DNA from: Bacteroidota bacterium
Lineage (GTDB): Bacteria; Bacteroidota; Bacteroidia; Chitinophagales; Chitinophagaceae
NCBI GenBank assembly: GCA_023391895.1
Contig: JAEWAC010000373.1
Location: 1-15,729, forward strand
Direction of reading: 5' to 3'
DNA length: 15,729 nt
Shown here: piece after piece, positions 1 through 7,647 of the stretch
Layout: each line of letters opens with the position of its first letter
Numbering within the stretch: the first letter of the stretch is position 1
Notes under the pieces: model-generated
Told to the model about the DNA's origin: nothing
What the model saw: only the letters and a program-made list of their open reading frames with translations
Databases searched by the model: none
Position numbers and translations under genes: made by a program

Positions 1-1258
1 CCGTGGCTATGGTCATACCGCTGATTGGGTTGTTGGACGACCCGATCAAACCTACAATGCGGGAAGAAACCGTTACAAACAAGGCGCCGAAAAGTACCAC
101 CAGAACGCCGATTAATAGCTTTTGCAAAATGCTGTCGCCGGGCACCTGCGGCAGGATGGTAATCAAAGCCACCAGGCCCAGGCTACCCAGCGCTACTATT
201 TTCAGGCTCAGGTCTTTTTCTGTGCGCACGACCGCTTCTTTTTCTTCTTTGGTATTTTTTAAAGTCGCCACACTGCTTTTAATGGACTTGGTAATGGTAG
301 GCAAGGTTTTGATCAGGGTAATAATACCACCCGCCGCCACCGCTCCGGCACCAATCTGGCGGATAAACGCGTAATAAATAGCCGATGCGTAATCGTCAAA
401 CGTATGGGTTACCGGGTTCCAGTTGCCCCGGCCACCGGCTGTTGTTACATCGGCCAGGTAACCTAATTTGACTAGTTGTGCAGCAATGGTATCGGGCGGA
501 ACAATAGAGGACAACAGCGGAATGAGTACCAGCCAGCTGAGCACCCCGCCGGCTACCAGCACACCGGCAATACGCGGCCCGATGATATAACCCACACCCA
601 GATACTCAGGCGTGATTTCACCGCTTACCTGGGCGGAGGGAAAAAATTTGTTGGTGGCCGCCGTAGCAGCGGTCGGCGTTTCGGCTATGACCCGAAATAC
701 TTTTTGCAGCATGGCATAACCAAAGGCTACGCCCAAACCCCAAAAGGCGGTTTTGGCAAAGTCGCCGCCTTTTTCACCGGCCTTCAATACATCACCGCAG
801 GCAGTGCCTTCGGGGTAGGGCAGGTTTTTGTGTTCGTTTACAATCAGGGCCCGGCGCAGTGGCACCATCAGCAACGTACCCAGCAGGCCGCCTACAATGG
901 CCAGGATCAATATGGTGAGATAATTAAAGTACTCGGCACTGTCGGCGGTGGAAAGAAACAAAAAGCCCGGCAGCGTAAAGGCCACGCCGGCCGCTATGCT
1001 TTCGCCGGCACTGCCGGTGGTTTGAATAATGTTGTTTTCTAAAATAGTGGTTTTAAAAAAGCGGCGGCCCAGCGTTATGGCAATCACCGCAATGGGAATG
1101 GAAGCACTGACGGTAAGGCCGGCTTTCAGGGCCAGGTAGACGGTAGCCGCACCAAAGATGACCCCAAATAAGCAGCCCAGTAAAATAGACTTGACGGTTA
1201 ATTCTTTTACCCGGGCCTCCGGCGCTACAAAAGGTTTGAAATGCGAGTGTTCAGCCAT
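1..1258 (-). CDS. OPT-family oligopeptide transporter, N-terminal part (runs off left edge)
   Basis: Inner-membrane secondary transporter of the OPT family, which takes up oligopeptides or metal chelates with protons. From the ATG at 1256-1258 the frame is open for 419 codons to the window edge. Visible family landmarks are NNIIQTTGSAGESIAAG (about residues 75-91), the YPEGTACGDVLKAGE segment (148-162), and near the edge SSRIVGLIGSSNNPISG (398-414). At least eight hydrophobic segments are visible. Bacterial OPT proteins are usually about 600-690 residues, so roughly 60 percent is here and the C-terminal half is missing. A charged linker rich in K and E (about 333-350) separates two membrane blocks. 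It lies downstream of, and on the same strand as, two POT peptide transporters, but 648 nt of repeat-rich DNA separates them, so it is probably its own unit. Family call is firm; substrate cannot be read from sequence. Confidence 0.93.
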   Translation of the reverse strand, partial: MAEHSHFKPFVAPEARVKELTVKSILLGCLFGVIFGAATVYLALKAGLTVSASIPIAVIAITLGRRFFKTTILENNIIQTTGSAGESIAAGVAFTLPGFLFLSTADSAEYFNYLTILILAIVGGLLGTLLMVPLRRALIVNEHKNLPYPEGTACGDVLKAGEKGGDFAKTAFWGLGVAFGYAMLQKVFRVIAETPTAATAATNKFFPSAQVSGEITPEYLGVGYIIGPRIAGVLVAGGVLSWLVLIPLLSSIVPPDTIAAQLVKLGYLADVTTAGGRGNWNPVTHTFDDYASAIYYAFIRQIGAGAVAAGGIITLIKTLPTITKSIKSSVATLKNTKEEKEAVVRTEKDLSLKIVALGSLGLVALITILPQVPGDSILQKLLIGVLVVLFGALFVTVSSRIVGLIGSSNNPISGMTIAT

Positions 1259-1277
1259 AAGCAGTTGTTGAAAGACT

Positions 1278-1285
1278 TAAATGTA
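1278..1285 (-). promoter_or_regulatory. Candidate -7 box for the OPT transporter gene
   Basis: On the minus strand this reads TACATTTA, seven of eight matches to the Bacteroidota -7 consensus TAnnTTTG. It would place transcription start roughly 13 nt before the ATG. No convincing -33 TTG element was found at the expected distance, so this is tentative. Confidence 0.25.
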
Positions 1286-1338
1286 AGGAATTAAACGGTT
1301 TGCCTTAGTGGAGGGTTGCGGTGACGCATTTCCTGCAG

Positions 1339-1430
1339 ATATGGGTTTTTAAAGGAGTTGCATTGCCTACTGCTCCTGTCATGCAGAACTTGTTTCAGCA
1401 TCTCCTGGTAACTTCTTTAAAAACCCATAT
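1339..1430. repeat. 92-bp composite: 21-bp inverted repeat enclosing a CATGC-GAAC palindromic element
   Basis: The arms 1339-1359 and 1410-1430 are inverted copies with one mismatch (arm begins ATATGGGTTTTTAAAG). The 50-bp interior carries a second repeat at about 1375-1409 that includes TCATGCAGAACTTGTTTCAG, itself a short imperfect palindrome; related copies lie at 12747-12782 and, inverted, 12923-12950. The arms belong to the ~20-bp element found about 12 times in the window. No target-site duplication and no coding capacity were seen. Confidence 0.8.
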
Positions 1431-1522
1431 GGAATTTCTTTATTGATTTCCTATGACTATGGTTTAAACTCCTGTAGGTAGCGCTTCTTACTTTTTCTCC
1501 CCGAAACAGTAAGCAAAAAGTT

Positions 1523-1558
1523 CAAGGCCAACCCGATCGCTCCGCCCGTTTGGCCTTG
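1523..1558. repeat. Hairpin-forming repeat in the OPT-POT intergenic region
   Basis: Perfect 9-bp inverted repeat CAAGGCCAA (1523-1531) and TTGGCCTTG (1550-1558) around an 18-nt G/C-rich loop. It is preceded at 1487-1520 by CTTAC and GTAAG segments with A/T runs that could extend the structure. It has the look of a REP-like element; no poly-T tail suitable for a simple terminator was seen. Confidence 0.5.
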
Positions 1559-1631
1559 CCCACGCACAGCAACCCTCATTACTGAGTGTATCTTTCTTTA
1601 TGGTCTGTAGATAATTTGAAAAGTTCTTTGA

Positions 1632-1651
1632 TATGGGTTTTTAAAAGAGTT
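1632..1651 (+). repeat. Single copy of the TATGGGTTTTT element
   Basis: Reads TATGGGTTTTTAAAAGAGTT, almost identical to the arms of the 1339-1430 composite. No facing partner was found nearby. Purely intergenic. Confidence 0.7.
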
Positions 1652-1685
1652 CAACCTTTTTGCGTGTTAAGGCAAACTACTGCAG

Positions 1686-1750
1686 GCGCGGTATCCCGCT
1701 ACCCTGTTCCTATAGCAATACGCATCTGAAGCCAGAGCGGGATAAGGCGC
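1686..1750. repeat. Imperfect 15-bp inverted repeat with long loop
   Basis: The arms 1686-1700 and 1736-1750 pair over 15 bp with two mismatches; the core 9 bp (TATCCCGCT and AGCGGGATA) is perfect. The loop is 35 nt. It lies just beyond the heptamer tract downstream of the POT gene. Role unknown. Confidence 0.5.
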
Positions 1751-1767
1751 AGAACCAGTCTGGCTGT

Positions 1768-1900
1768 CCTGCTTTTTGGTTTTGCCTTTTCACTTTTGCC
1801 TTCAGCTTTCCGCCTTCTGCCTTCTTTACTTATTACTCAAAACTTACCACTTATCACTTCTTCTGTGGACTGTCGCCTGTCGACTGTGGACTGCTCTCTT
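1768..1900. repeat. Nineteen consecutive degenerate heptamers downstream of a POT gene
   Basis: The 133 bp divide into exactly 19 units of 7 bp with no indel. On the plus strand units change gradually: TTGCCTT-like units near 1782-1823, then TATTACT, TACCACT and TATCACT around 1831-1858, then TGGACTG, TCGCCTG and TCGACTG at 1866-1893. Nearly every unit has CTT, ACT or CTG at its last three positions. In POT-gene orientation the tract is purine-rich and begins 6 nt after the TAG stop. This is not a coding period, and neither strand offers a credible protein across it. Confidence 0.85.
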
Positions 1901-1906
1901 CCTCCC

Positions 1907-3538
1907 CTACTTCACCCCTTTCTCCGCCATGATCTTATTGAGCCAGCGCAGCATGGCAAAACACATACCCGCAGCGGCTATCAGCAGAATGAAATTGAGG
2001 AAAAAGTAATTGGCCTTGTTATCGTACTCATCCCACATGGTGGCCAGTACGCCGGACAGTTTATTACCAATAGAAGTAGCCAGGAACCAACCGCCCATCA
2101 TCAGCGAGGTAATACGGACCGGGCTGAGCTTGGACACCAGCGACAAACCCATGGGACTTAAAAACAATTCGCCAATGGTAATGACCCCATAAGAGGCAAT
2201 GAGCCACAGCACACTGGCTTTTTCCGTACCGTTGTTGCTGGCATACACAGCGGCAACCATCACCAGGGCCGACAAGGCAGAAATCAACAATCCAAAGGCA
2301 ATTTTAGTGGCGGTGGAAGGCTCTCGGTTGTTGCGGCGCAGCCAGGTAAAAAAGGCTACGATCAGAGGCGTTAGTACGATTACCCAAAAGGGGTTGATAG
2401 ACTGACTCAGGTTGGTCGCCCACAGGCTTACTTCGTTGCCATCGGCTGGTTTGCTTTCCTCCCCCACGTTTTTAAAGTAGTAGTGGTAGTTGTATTCTTT
2501 TACCACGTTGCCGTCTTCTTTTTGAATCCGGAACTGCTCATCGTAGGCCGGTACCGAATCTTTTTGGTACGGCAGCGACTGCGACAGGTTCACCTTTTCA
2601 AAAACCGATTGGGCCACACCGGTTACTTCACGGTCGGTATAGCGGTCAGCCCAGGTATTGAGGGCAGAGCCATTTTGCTTGAACACCGCCCAAAACAGCA
2701 CTACCACGGCAAAGATGGCCAGCAGGGCGGCAATGGGTCTTTTTTCATCCGGATGGGCTTTGAAATAAAGCGAGGCATAAAAATAGATTACCGGCAGGCA
2801 GGCAAAAATAAAAGCATCGGTAGAGTCGGAACCTACTAAAGCGCCGGGAATCATCCAGCCGATAACACCGGCTATGATCGAGGGCACCAGGATCACCAGT
2901 ACAATTCTGGTAAACGACATATCGCCCTCGCGAACGCCTTTTTTCACATCGTAGGCAACATAATGCCGGGTACCAATCAAAAAGATGATAACCCCCAGGA
3001 ACATGCCCACGCCGGCCGCAATAAAGGCGGCGCCCCAGCCGATGGTGATGTACAAAACAGCCCCAAAAAAATTGCAGATAAAAGCGCCGATGTTGATGCC
3101 CATGTAAAAGATGTTGAAGCCCACATCCTTTTTTTCTTCGTACTCGGGCGTGGAGTACACATTGCCCAACAGCGTGGATATATTGGGCTTGAAAAAACCA
3201 TTACCGGCAATCACCAGTATCATGCTGACGTACAGCATCGTCAGGCTGTGTATCGACATCAGGCAGTAGCCGGCGCCCATCATCAGCCCCCCGATAACGA
3301 TGGATTTTCGGTAGCCCCAGTAGCGGTCGGCAATCAGACCGCCGAGGAAAGGCGTTAAAAACACCAGGGCAATAAAGGTTCCGTACAGGTCGGCCGATTC
3401 GGCCTCGGTCATGGCAAAACCTTCTTTTACATCTTTGAGGTAAAGGGTAAAAATGCCGATCATCAGGTAGTAGCCGAAGCGTTCCCACATTTCGGAAAAA
3501 AACAGGTACGGAAGGGCTTTAGGATGTTTGCTCCACAT
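1907..3538 (-). CDS. POT/PTR2-family proton-coupled peptide transporter with enlarged loop (MFS)
   Basis: Imports di- and tripeptides with protons across the inner membrane. Starting at the ATG at 3536-3538 it has 543 residues. The N-terminus carries the POT proton-coupling motif ExxERFxYY (E16, E19, R20, Y23, Y24), followed by GNGFFKPNIS near 112-121 and the PTR2 signature FYMGINIGAF near 144-153. Hydrophobic segments are consistent with 12-14 TM helices. Unlike the neighbouring paralogue it has a hydrophilic stretch of roughly 80 residues (about 299-381, rich in Y, D, E, K) between membrane segments; the same interval is about 50 residues shorter in the paralogue. An in-frame GTG at 3571 would add 11 residues, but it lies inside a terminator-like hairpin, and family members begin close to MWxxHPK, so the ATG is chosen. 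It is preceded by the second POT gene and followed by a heptamer tract. Confidence 0.93.
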   Translation of the reverse strand: MWSKHPKALPYLFFSEMWERFGYYLMIGIFTLYLKDVKEGFAMTEAESADLYGTFIALVFLTPFLGGLIADRYWGYRKSIVIGGLMMGAGYCLMSIHSLTMLYVSMILVIAGNGFFKPNISTLLGNVYSTPEYEEKKDVGFNIFYMGINIGAFICNFFGAVLYITIGWGAAFIAAGVGMFLGVIIFLIGTRHYVAYDVKKGVREGDMSFTRIVLVILVPSIIAGVIGWMIPGALVGSDSTDAFIFACLPVIYFYASLYFKAHPDEKRPIAALLAIFAVVVLFWAVFKQNGSALNTWADRYTDREVTGVAQSVFEKVNLSQSLPYQKDSVPAYDEQFRIQKEDGNVVKEYNYHYYFKNVGEESKPADGNEVSLWATNLSQSINPFWVIVLTPLIVAFFTWLRRNNREPSTATKIAFGLLISALSALVMVAAVYASNNGTEKASVLWLIASYGVITIGELFLSPMGLSLVSKLSPVRITSLMMGGWFLATSIGNKLSGVLATMWDEYDNKANYFFLNFILLIAAAGMCFAMLRWLNKIMAEKGVK

Positions 3539-3558
3539 GGTAGTTTGATTAAAAGCAA

Positions 3559-3589
3559 AATGGGTGGCCACCTTGATGCGCCACCCATT
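3559..3589 (-). terminator. Hairpin terminator between the two POT genes
   Basis: Perfect 10-bp stem: AATGGGTGGC (3559-3568) with GCCACCCATT (3580-3589) and an 11-nt loop. On the minus strand the stem is followed by a T-rich run (TTGCTTTTAA), as in a rho-independent terminator for the upstream gene, whose stop is at 3606-3608. It argues that the two POT genes are at least partly independent, and against the GTG start at 3571. Confidence 0.65.
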
Positions 3590-3605
3590 GGTTCAGTTTA
3601 AAGTA

Positions 3606-5150
3606 TTAACGAACACCGTGCATCATGCGCAGCAGTGTTCTGGAAAGGATAAATAAGATAATTGCAGCCACACCGCTCATCACCACGAACAGCATAAAGA
3701 AATCGTAAATGTTGTTCATCTGGTATCCCAGGAAAGAAGTGGCGCCATTGGCCGGGTATAAAGCACTGAGTACACCGGCTAATTTATTGGCCGCGGCATT
3801 GGCCAGGAACCACACCGCCATTAATAAAGAGGCAAAGCGGAAAGGTGCCAGCTTGTTTACCAGGCTTAAGCCAATAGGCGATAAACACAGTTCACCCAGG
3901 GTATGCAGCAGGTACATGGCTACCAGCCAGATCATGCTGGCTTTTTCGGTAGCGCCTACTCCTTTTACCCCAAAGGCTATCACCAGGTAGCCCAGCGATA
4001 AGAGGAACAAACCAATGGCCATTTTAAAGGGTGAGGCCGGCTCGCGGTTGGCATTGCCCAGGCGCAGCCAGATAAAAGCCATTACCGGGGCAAACAAAAT
4101 AACAAAGGCTGAATTGAGCGACTGGAACCAGGAGGCCGGCACTTCCCACGAACCAATAAAGCGGTCGGTTTGCTTATCGGTAAAGAACGTAAGCGAAGCA
4201 CCCGCCTGTTCAAAGGCACTCCAGAAAAAGATCACAAAAAAAGCCAGGATAAAGATCACAAGGATCTGCTGTGTTTCATTCCGGTTCAGGTTTTTATCGG
4301 TAAAGATCATGGCCCCAATAGCGATCACTGCCGCCGGCAACATCCAGATCAGGACGCCAAACTTATTGATATCGATATATAAAACACCCAGCACCAAACC
4401 GGCAAAACCCAAAATACCCAACAAAACCAGCGGGTTGAACGAGTTGCGCAAAATGCTGTTGCTTTCTTTGGCCGCTGCCGGCTGCATGCCAATGGGCGCG
4501 CCTTCTGCACTGCGGATGTATTTGTTTTTAAAATATTCAAAGATCACCACGCTTAACAGCATACCAATACCGGCAGCCAGGAAAGCGTATTTAAAATATT
4601 CAGGCTGGCCGGTTCTTTCACCTACATAACCGCACACCAATGGACCTAAGAAACCACCGGCATTAATACCCATGTAAAAGATCGTGTAGGCGGCATCCAG
4701 GCGTTTATCACCCGCGGGGTACAACTGCCCCACCATGGAAGAAATATTGGGTTTGAAAAAGCCATTACCTACAATTAAAAAGGCAAGACCCGAATAAAAC
4801 AAGATTTGAGAGACATCCACATTGGTTTGAAACAAGCTGGCGCAAAAGAACAGCATAAACTGCCCCAGGGCCATCAATAATCCCCCCATTAAAATGGAGC
4901 GCCGGTTGCCCCAGAAACGGTCGGCTACGTAACCACCCACCAAAGGCGTTAAGTAAACCAGGCTGGTATAGCTGCCATAGATGTTGGCGGCAAATGCTTC
5001 TTCATACTGTAAAGCATTGATCAGAAAGAGCACCAGCACCGCTCTCATACCATAGTAGCTAAAGCGCTCCCACATTTCTGTTGCAAATAACACATAAAGA
5101 CCTTTGGGGTGTCCTTTTTGTTGTACGGAATCCTTGGAGATGTCACTCAT
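3606..5150 (-). CDS. POT/PTR2-family proton-coupled di-/tripeptide transporter (MFS)
   Basis: Second peptide/H+ symporter, 514 residues, close to the usual 450-520 of bacterial POTs. After a short cytoplasmic N-terminus (HPKGLYVLFATEMWERFSYY) come the ExxERFxYY motif (E25, E28, R29, Y32, Y33), GNGFFKPNISS (128-138), and FYMGINAGGF (158-167), the PTR2 signature. About 14 hydrophobic segments are visible. A conserved ELCLSPIGLSLVNKLAP segment in the C-terminal half is shared with the downstream POT gene, which suggests an old tandem duplication, although the two differ clearly in the central loop. The ATG at 5148-5150 follows 143 nt of divergent spacer shared with purD. The gene ends 67 nt before the next POT start, with a hairpin between. 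Substrate range cannot be read from sequence. Confidence 0.94.
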   Translation of the reverse strand: MSDISKDSVQQKGHPKGLYVLFATEMWERFSYYGMRAVLVLFLINALQYEEAFAANIYGSYTSLVYLTPLVGGYVADRFWGNRRSILMGGLLMALGQFMLFFCASLFQTNVDVSQILFYSGLAFLIVGNGFFKPNISSMVGQLYPAGDKRLDAAYTIFYMGINAGGFLGPLVCGYVGERTGQPEYFKYAFLAAGIGMLLSVVIFEYFKNKYIRSAEGAPIGMQPAAAKESNSILRNSFNPLVLLGILGFAGLVLGVLYIDINKFGVLIWMLPAAVIAIGAMIFTDKNLNRNETQQILVIFILAFFVIFFWSAFEQAGASLTFFTDKQTDRFIGSWEVPASWFQSLNSAFVILFAPVMAFIWLRLGNANREPASPFKMAIGLFLLSLGYLVIAFGVKGVGATEKASMIWLVAMYLLHTLGELCLSPIGLSLVNKLAPFRFASLLMAVWFLANAAANKLAGVLSALYPANGATSFLGYQMNNIYDFFMLFVVMSGVAAIILFILSRTLLRMMHGVR

Positions 5151-5293
5151 ACTGACAAATTTGAGTAAGTGTGTGTTTTAGTGAAAGGGTTAATGCCGGC
5201 CAAAATACACAAATAAATAACGTAAAAATTATTGCCCTTCATCTTTAACAATCTTGCCCGAACTTCGCAACACATCAATAGATTAGCTTTTAC
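5151..5293. promoter_or_regulatory. Divergent promoter region between POT transporter and purD
   Basis: This 143-nt spacer separates two divergent start codons and must carry promoters for both. For purD a weak -7 candidate TAGATTAG lies at 5279-5286, with a TTG about 22 nt upstream; start of transcription would then be within a few bases of the ATG. For the POT gene no exact TAnnTTTG was found; the nearest match is CAAATTTG just before its ATG. The left half is A/T-rich. No PurR-like palindrome or purine riboswitch fold was recognised. Confidence 0.3.
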
Positions 5294-6580
5294 ATGAATA
5301 TTTTACTATTAGGTTCCGGCGGCCGGGAGCATGCACTGGCCTGGAAAATAGCCCAAAGCAAGCAGTGTTCCCAGTTATTCATTGCCCCAGGCAACCCCGG
5401 CACCGCACAGCTCGGCACCAATCTTTCTTTTTCCGTAACCGATTTTGCCGCCATCACCAGGGCCTGTACCGAACACCAGATCGAGCTATTGATTGTGGGC
5501 CCCGAAGAACCGTTGGTAAAAGGCATTGTAGCGCATTTGAAAAAAGAACTGCCCTCCCTGCTGGTCATTGGCCCGTCGCAACAGGCCGCCCAGCTGGAAG
5601 GCAGCAAAGCCTTTGCAAAAGCGTTTATGCAGCGCCACGGCATCCCCACCGCAGCCTACCAGGAGTTTACGGCCGAAAACTACCAGGCGGGGGTGGATTA
5701 CCTGAACAACCACGACCTGCCCATTGTATTAAAAGCCGATGGACTGGCGGCCGGCAAAGGCGTAGTGATCTGCCAGAGCACGGTTGAAGCCATTGAGGAA
5801 TATGAACAAATGATCCGGCAGTCCAAGTTTGGCGATGCCAGCAAAAAAGTAGTGGTAGAGGCATTTTTGTCCGGCATCGAGCTGTCTGTTTTTGTACTCA
5901 CCGATGGCAAAAGCTATGTGCTGCTGCCCGAAGCCAAAGATTACAAGCGCATAGGCGAAGGCGACACGGGTCCTAATACCGGTGGCATGGGAGCCATCAG
6001 CCCGGTGCCGTTTGCCGATGAAGCGTTTATGCAAAAAGTAAAAACCAACATCATTGAGCCCACCATCAAAGGCTTGCAGCAGGAAGCACTGGATTACAAA
6101 GGCTTTATCTTTTTTGGTTTGATCAAGGTAGACGGCGAACCTTACGTTATTGAATACAACTGCCGCATGGGCGACCCTGAAACAGAAGTGGTAATGCCCC
6201 GCATCAAAGGCGACCTGGTGGAGCTATTGATCGCCACGGCCAAACAGCAGCTGGGCAATCAATCCATTGCTTTTGACGAGCGCAGCGCCTGCACCATTAT
6301 GGCCGTTAGCGGTGGTTACCCCAACGATTACCAAAAAGGTTTTGCTATTGAAGGTTTGGATACGACCACACCCGAGGGTGTTTTGATTTTTCAGGCCGGC
6401 ACCAAACAGCAGGGCGATCAGGTAGTCACCAGCGGCGGCCGTGTGCTTTGCGTAACCTCCTTAGCCGCAGACCTGGATGAAGCCGTGCAGCTTTCCAAAA
6501 AAGTCATAGATAAAATAGAGTTTGAAGGCATGTATTACCGCAGCGATATTGGTTACGAGTTTGTAAAAGACACCTATTAG
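5294..6580 (+). CDS. purD: Phosphoribosylamine--glycine ligase (GAR synthetase)
   Basis: Cytoplasmic enzyme of de novo purine synthesis: 5-phosphoribosylamine + glycine + ATP to glycinamide ribonucleotide. The 428 residues match the usual monofunctional PurD length (about 420-430). Visible landmarks in order: N-terminal GSGGREHA (8-15), GPEEPLVKG (73-81), the ATP-grasp nucleotide loop KADGLAAGKGVV (about 147-158), EGDTGPNTGGMGA (about 223-235) and the metal-binding NCRMGDPETE (about 290-299), then the C-terminal PurD domain. The ATG at 5294-5296 gives the canonical MNILLLGSGGREHA start. It reads divergently from the POT gene and is followed 23 nt later by kynA on the same strand, so the two may form a transcript. 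No unusual residues were noticed. Confidence 0.98.
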   Translation: MNILLLGSGGREHALAWKIAQSKQCSQLFIAPGNPGTAQLGTNLSFSVTDFAAITRACTEHQIELLIVGPEEPLVKGIVAHLKKELPSLLVIGPSQQAAQLEGSKAFAKAFMQRHGIPTAAYQEFTAENYQAGVDYLNNHDLPIVLKADGLAAGKGVVICQSTVEAIEEYEQMIRQSKFGDASKKVVVEAFLSGIELSVFVLTDGKSYVLLPEAKDYKRIGEGDTGPNTGGMGAISPVPFADEAFMQKVKTNIIEPTIKGLQQEALDYKGFIFFGLIKVDGEPYVIEYNCRMGDPETEVVMPRIKGDLVELLIATAKQQLGNQSIAFDERSACTIMAVSGGYPNDYQKGFAIEGLDTTTPEGVLIFQAGTKQQGDQVVTSGGRVLCVTSLAADLDEAVQLSKKVIDKIEFEGMYYRSDIGYEFVKDTY

Positions 6581-6603
6581 TTCAACGTCGAAAACTTCAG
6601 GCT

Positions 6604-7647
6604 ATGGCAGACGGTTCCGTTCATTATCACGACTACCTGCAGCTGGATAAAATTCTGAATGCGCAGGACCTGGAAAGCAGCCGGCACCAGGCTTCAGCAC
6701 ACGACGAAATGCTGTTTATTATCATTCACCAGGCTTACGAGCTGTGGTTCAAGCAACTGCACCACGAGGCAGATTCGGTAGTAGCCATTATGCGCAAGCC
6801 TTCGCTCAACGACAACTCGCCGGAGCTGCAAACCGTGGTGCACCGCCTGGACCGCATGGCCGTTATCCTGCGGGTACTGGTGCACCAGATCGACATTCTG
6901 GAAACCATGACGCCGATGGATTTTCTGGATTTCAGGGACATGCTGCGCCCTGCCTCCGGTTTTCAAAGCTGGCAGTTCAAGCTGCTGGAAGCCAAGCTGG
7001 GCCTGAAGTTTGAATACCGCCACGGCAAAGAATACTACACCGCCCAATTGCGGCAGGAGCATATTGACCTGATCAAAGCCGCCGAAGAAGGCCAGTCGTT
7101 TCTGCAACTGATGAACAGTTGGTTGGAACGCATGCCGTTTTTTGACGACAGGGAAATCTGGAAGGGCTTTGCGGCCACAGAAAGCGGGGAGGAACACCCG
7201 TTTTGGGCGGAGTATAAAAACCGTTATGCCCACAGCCTGGCCGAAGCCGAAAAAGACAACATCGACTCGTTTGATGAAGTATTTTTCCAGCACCGCGCCA
7301 CGCATTATACCTTATCGGCCAGGGCCAACCGGGCTGCCCTTTTTATTATGCTGTACCGTGGCTATCCTTTGCTGCAGCTGCCGTTTCAGCTGCTCAACAG
7401 CGTACTGGAGATAGACGAACAGCTGAGCACCTGGCGGCACCGGCACATGAACATGGTGCACCGTATGATCGGCACCCGCATAGGTACCGGCGGCAGCAGC
7501 GGAAAAGATTATCTGAAAGCCGCCGCCGACAAGCATTACATTTTTAAAGAAATTGCGCAGCTCACTTCTTTTTTGATAGAGCGCAGAAAGCTGCCACAAC
7601 TGCCCAAGGCCATTGAACGCAAGCTGGGTTTTGCAGCGGGCGAATAA
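6604..7647 (+). CDS. kynA: Tryptophan 2,3-dioxygenase
   Basis: Heme enzyme that opens the indole ring of L-tryptophan with O2 to give N-formylkynurenine, the first step of the kynurenine route. The 347-residue protein is longer than many proteobacterial forms (about 280) and shorter than animal ones. Family motifs are clear: IHQAYELWFKQ (41-51, with active-site His42), FRDMLRPASGFQS (110-122, Arg111 in the expected substrate-carboxylate position), WRHRHMNMVHRMIG (277-290, His281 as likely heme ligand), and GTGGSSG (294-300). It is all-alpha, with no signal peptide. The start is the ATG at 6604, 23 nt after the purD stop; no Shine-Dalgarno sequence is visible. No other kynurenine-pathway gene is in the window, so whether it serves catabolism or NAD synthesis cannot be told. 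A heptamer tract begins at the first base after its TAA. Confidence 0.96.
   Translation: MADGSVHYHDYLQLDKILNAQDLESSRHQASAHDEMLFIIIHQAYELWFKQLHHEADSVVAIMRKPSLNDNSPELQTVVHRLDRMAVILRVLVHQIDILETMTPMDFLDFRDMLRPASGFQSWQFKLLEAKLGLKFEYRHGKEYYTAQLRQEHIDLIKAAEEGQSFLQLMNSWLERMPFFDDREIWKGFAATESGEEHPFWAEYKNRYAHSLAEAEKDNIDSFDEVFFQHRATHYTLSARANRAALFIMLYRGYPLLQLPFQLLNSVLEIDEQLSTWRHRHMNMVHRMIGTRIGTGGSSGKDYLKAAADKHYIFKEIAQLTSFLIERRKLPQLPKAIERKLGFAAGE

Noticed and set aside
476..1042. Plus-strand frame of 188 codons
   Set aside because: Antisense to the OPT transporter; no recognisable domain.
1259..1906. Possible CRISPR array or tRNA in the OPT-POT spacer
   Set aside because: Repeats here are not evenly spaced identical units with unique spacers, no cas gene is near, and no cloverleaf was found.
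1660..2161. Overlapping short plus-strand frames across the heptamer tract
   Set aside because: They exist because a 7-bp period passes through all frames and C/T-rich DNA lacks stops. They continue antisense into the POT gene and resemble no protein.
3539..3571. GTG start adding 11 residues to the downstream POT transporter
   Set aside because: It lies within a perfect 10-bp hairpin with a T-rich tail that suits termination of the upstream gene, and POT proteins usually begin close to the MWxxHPK segment.
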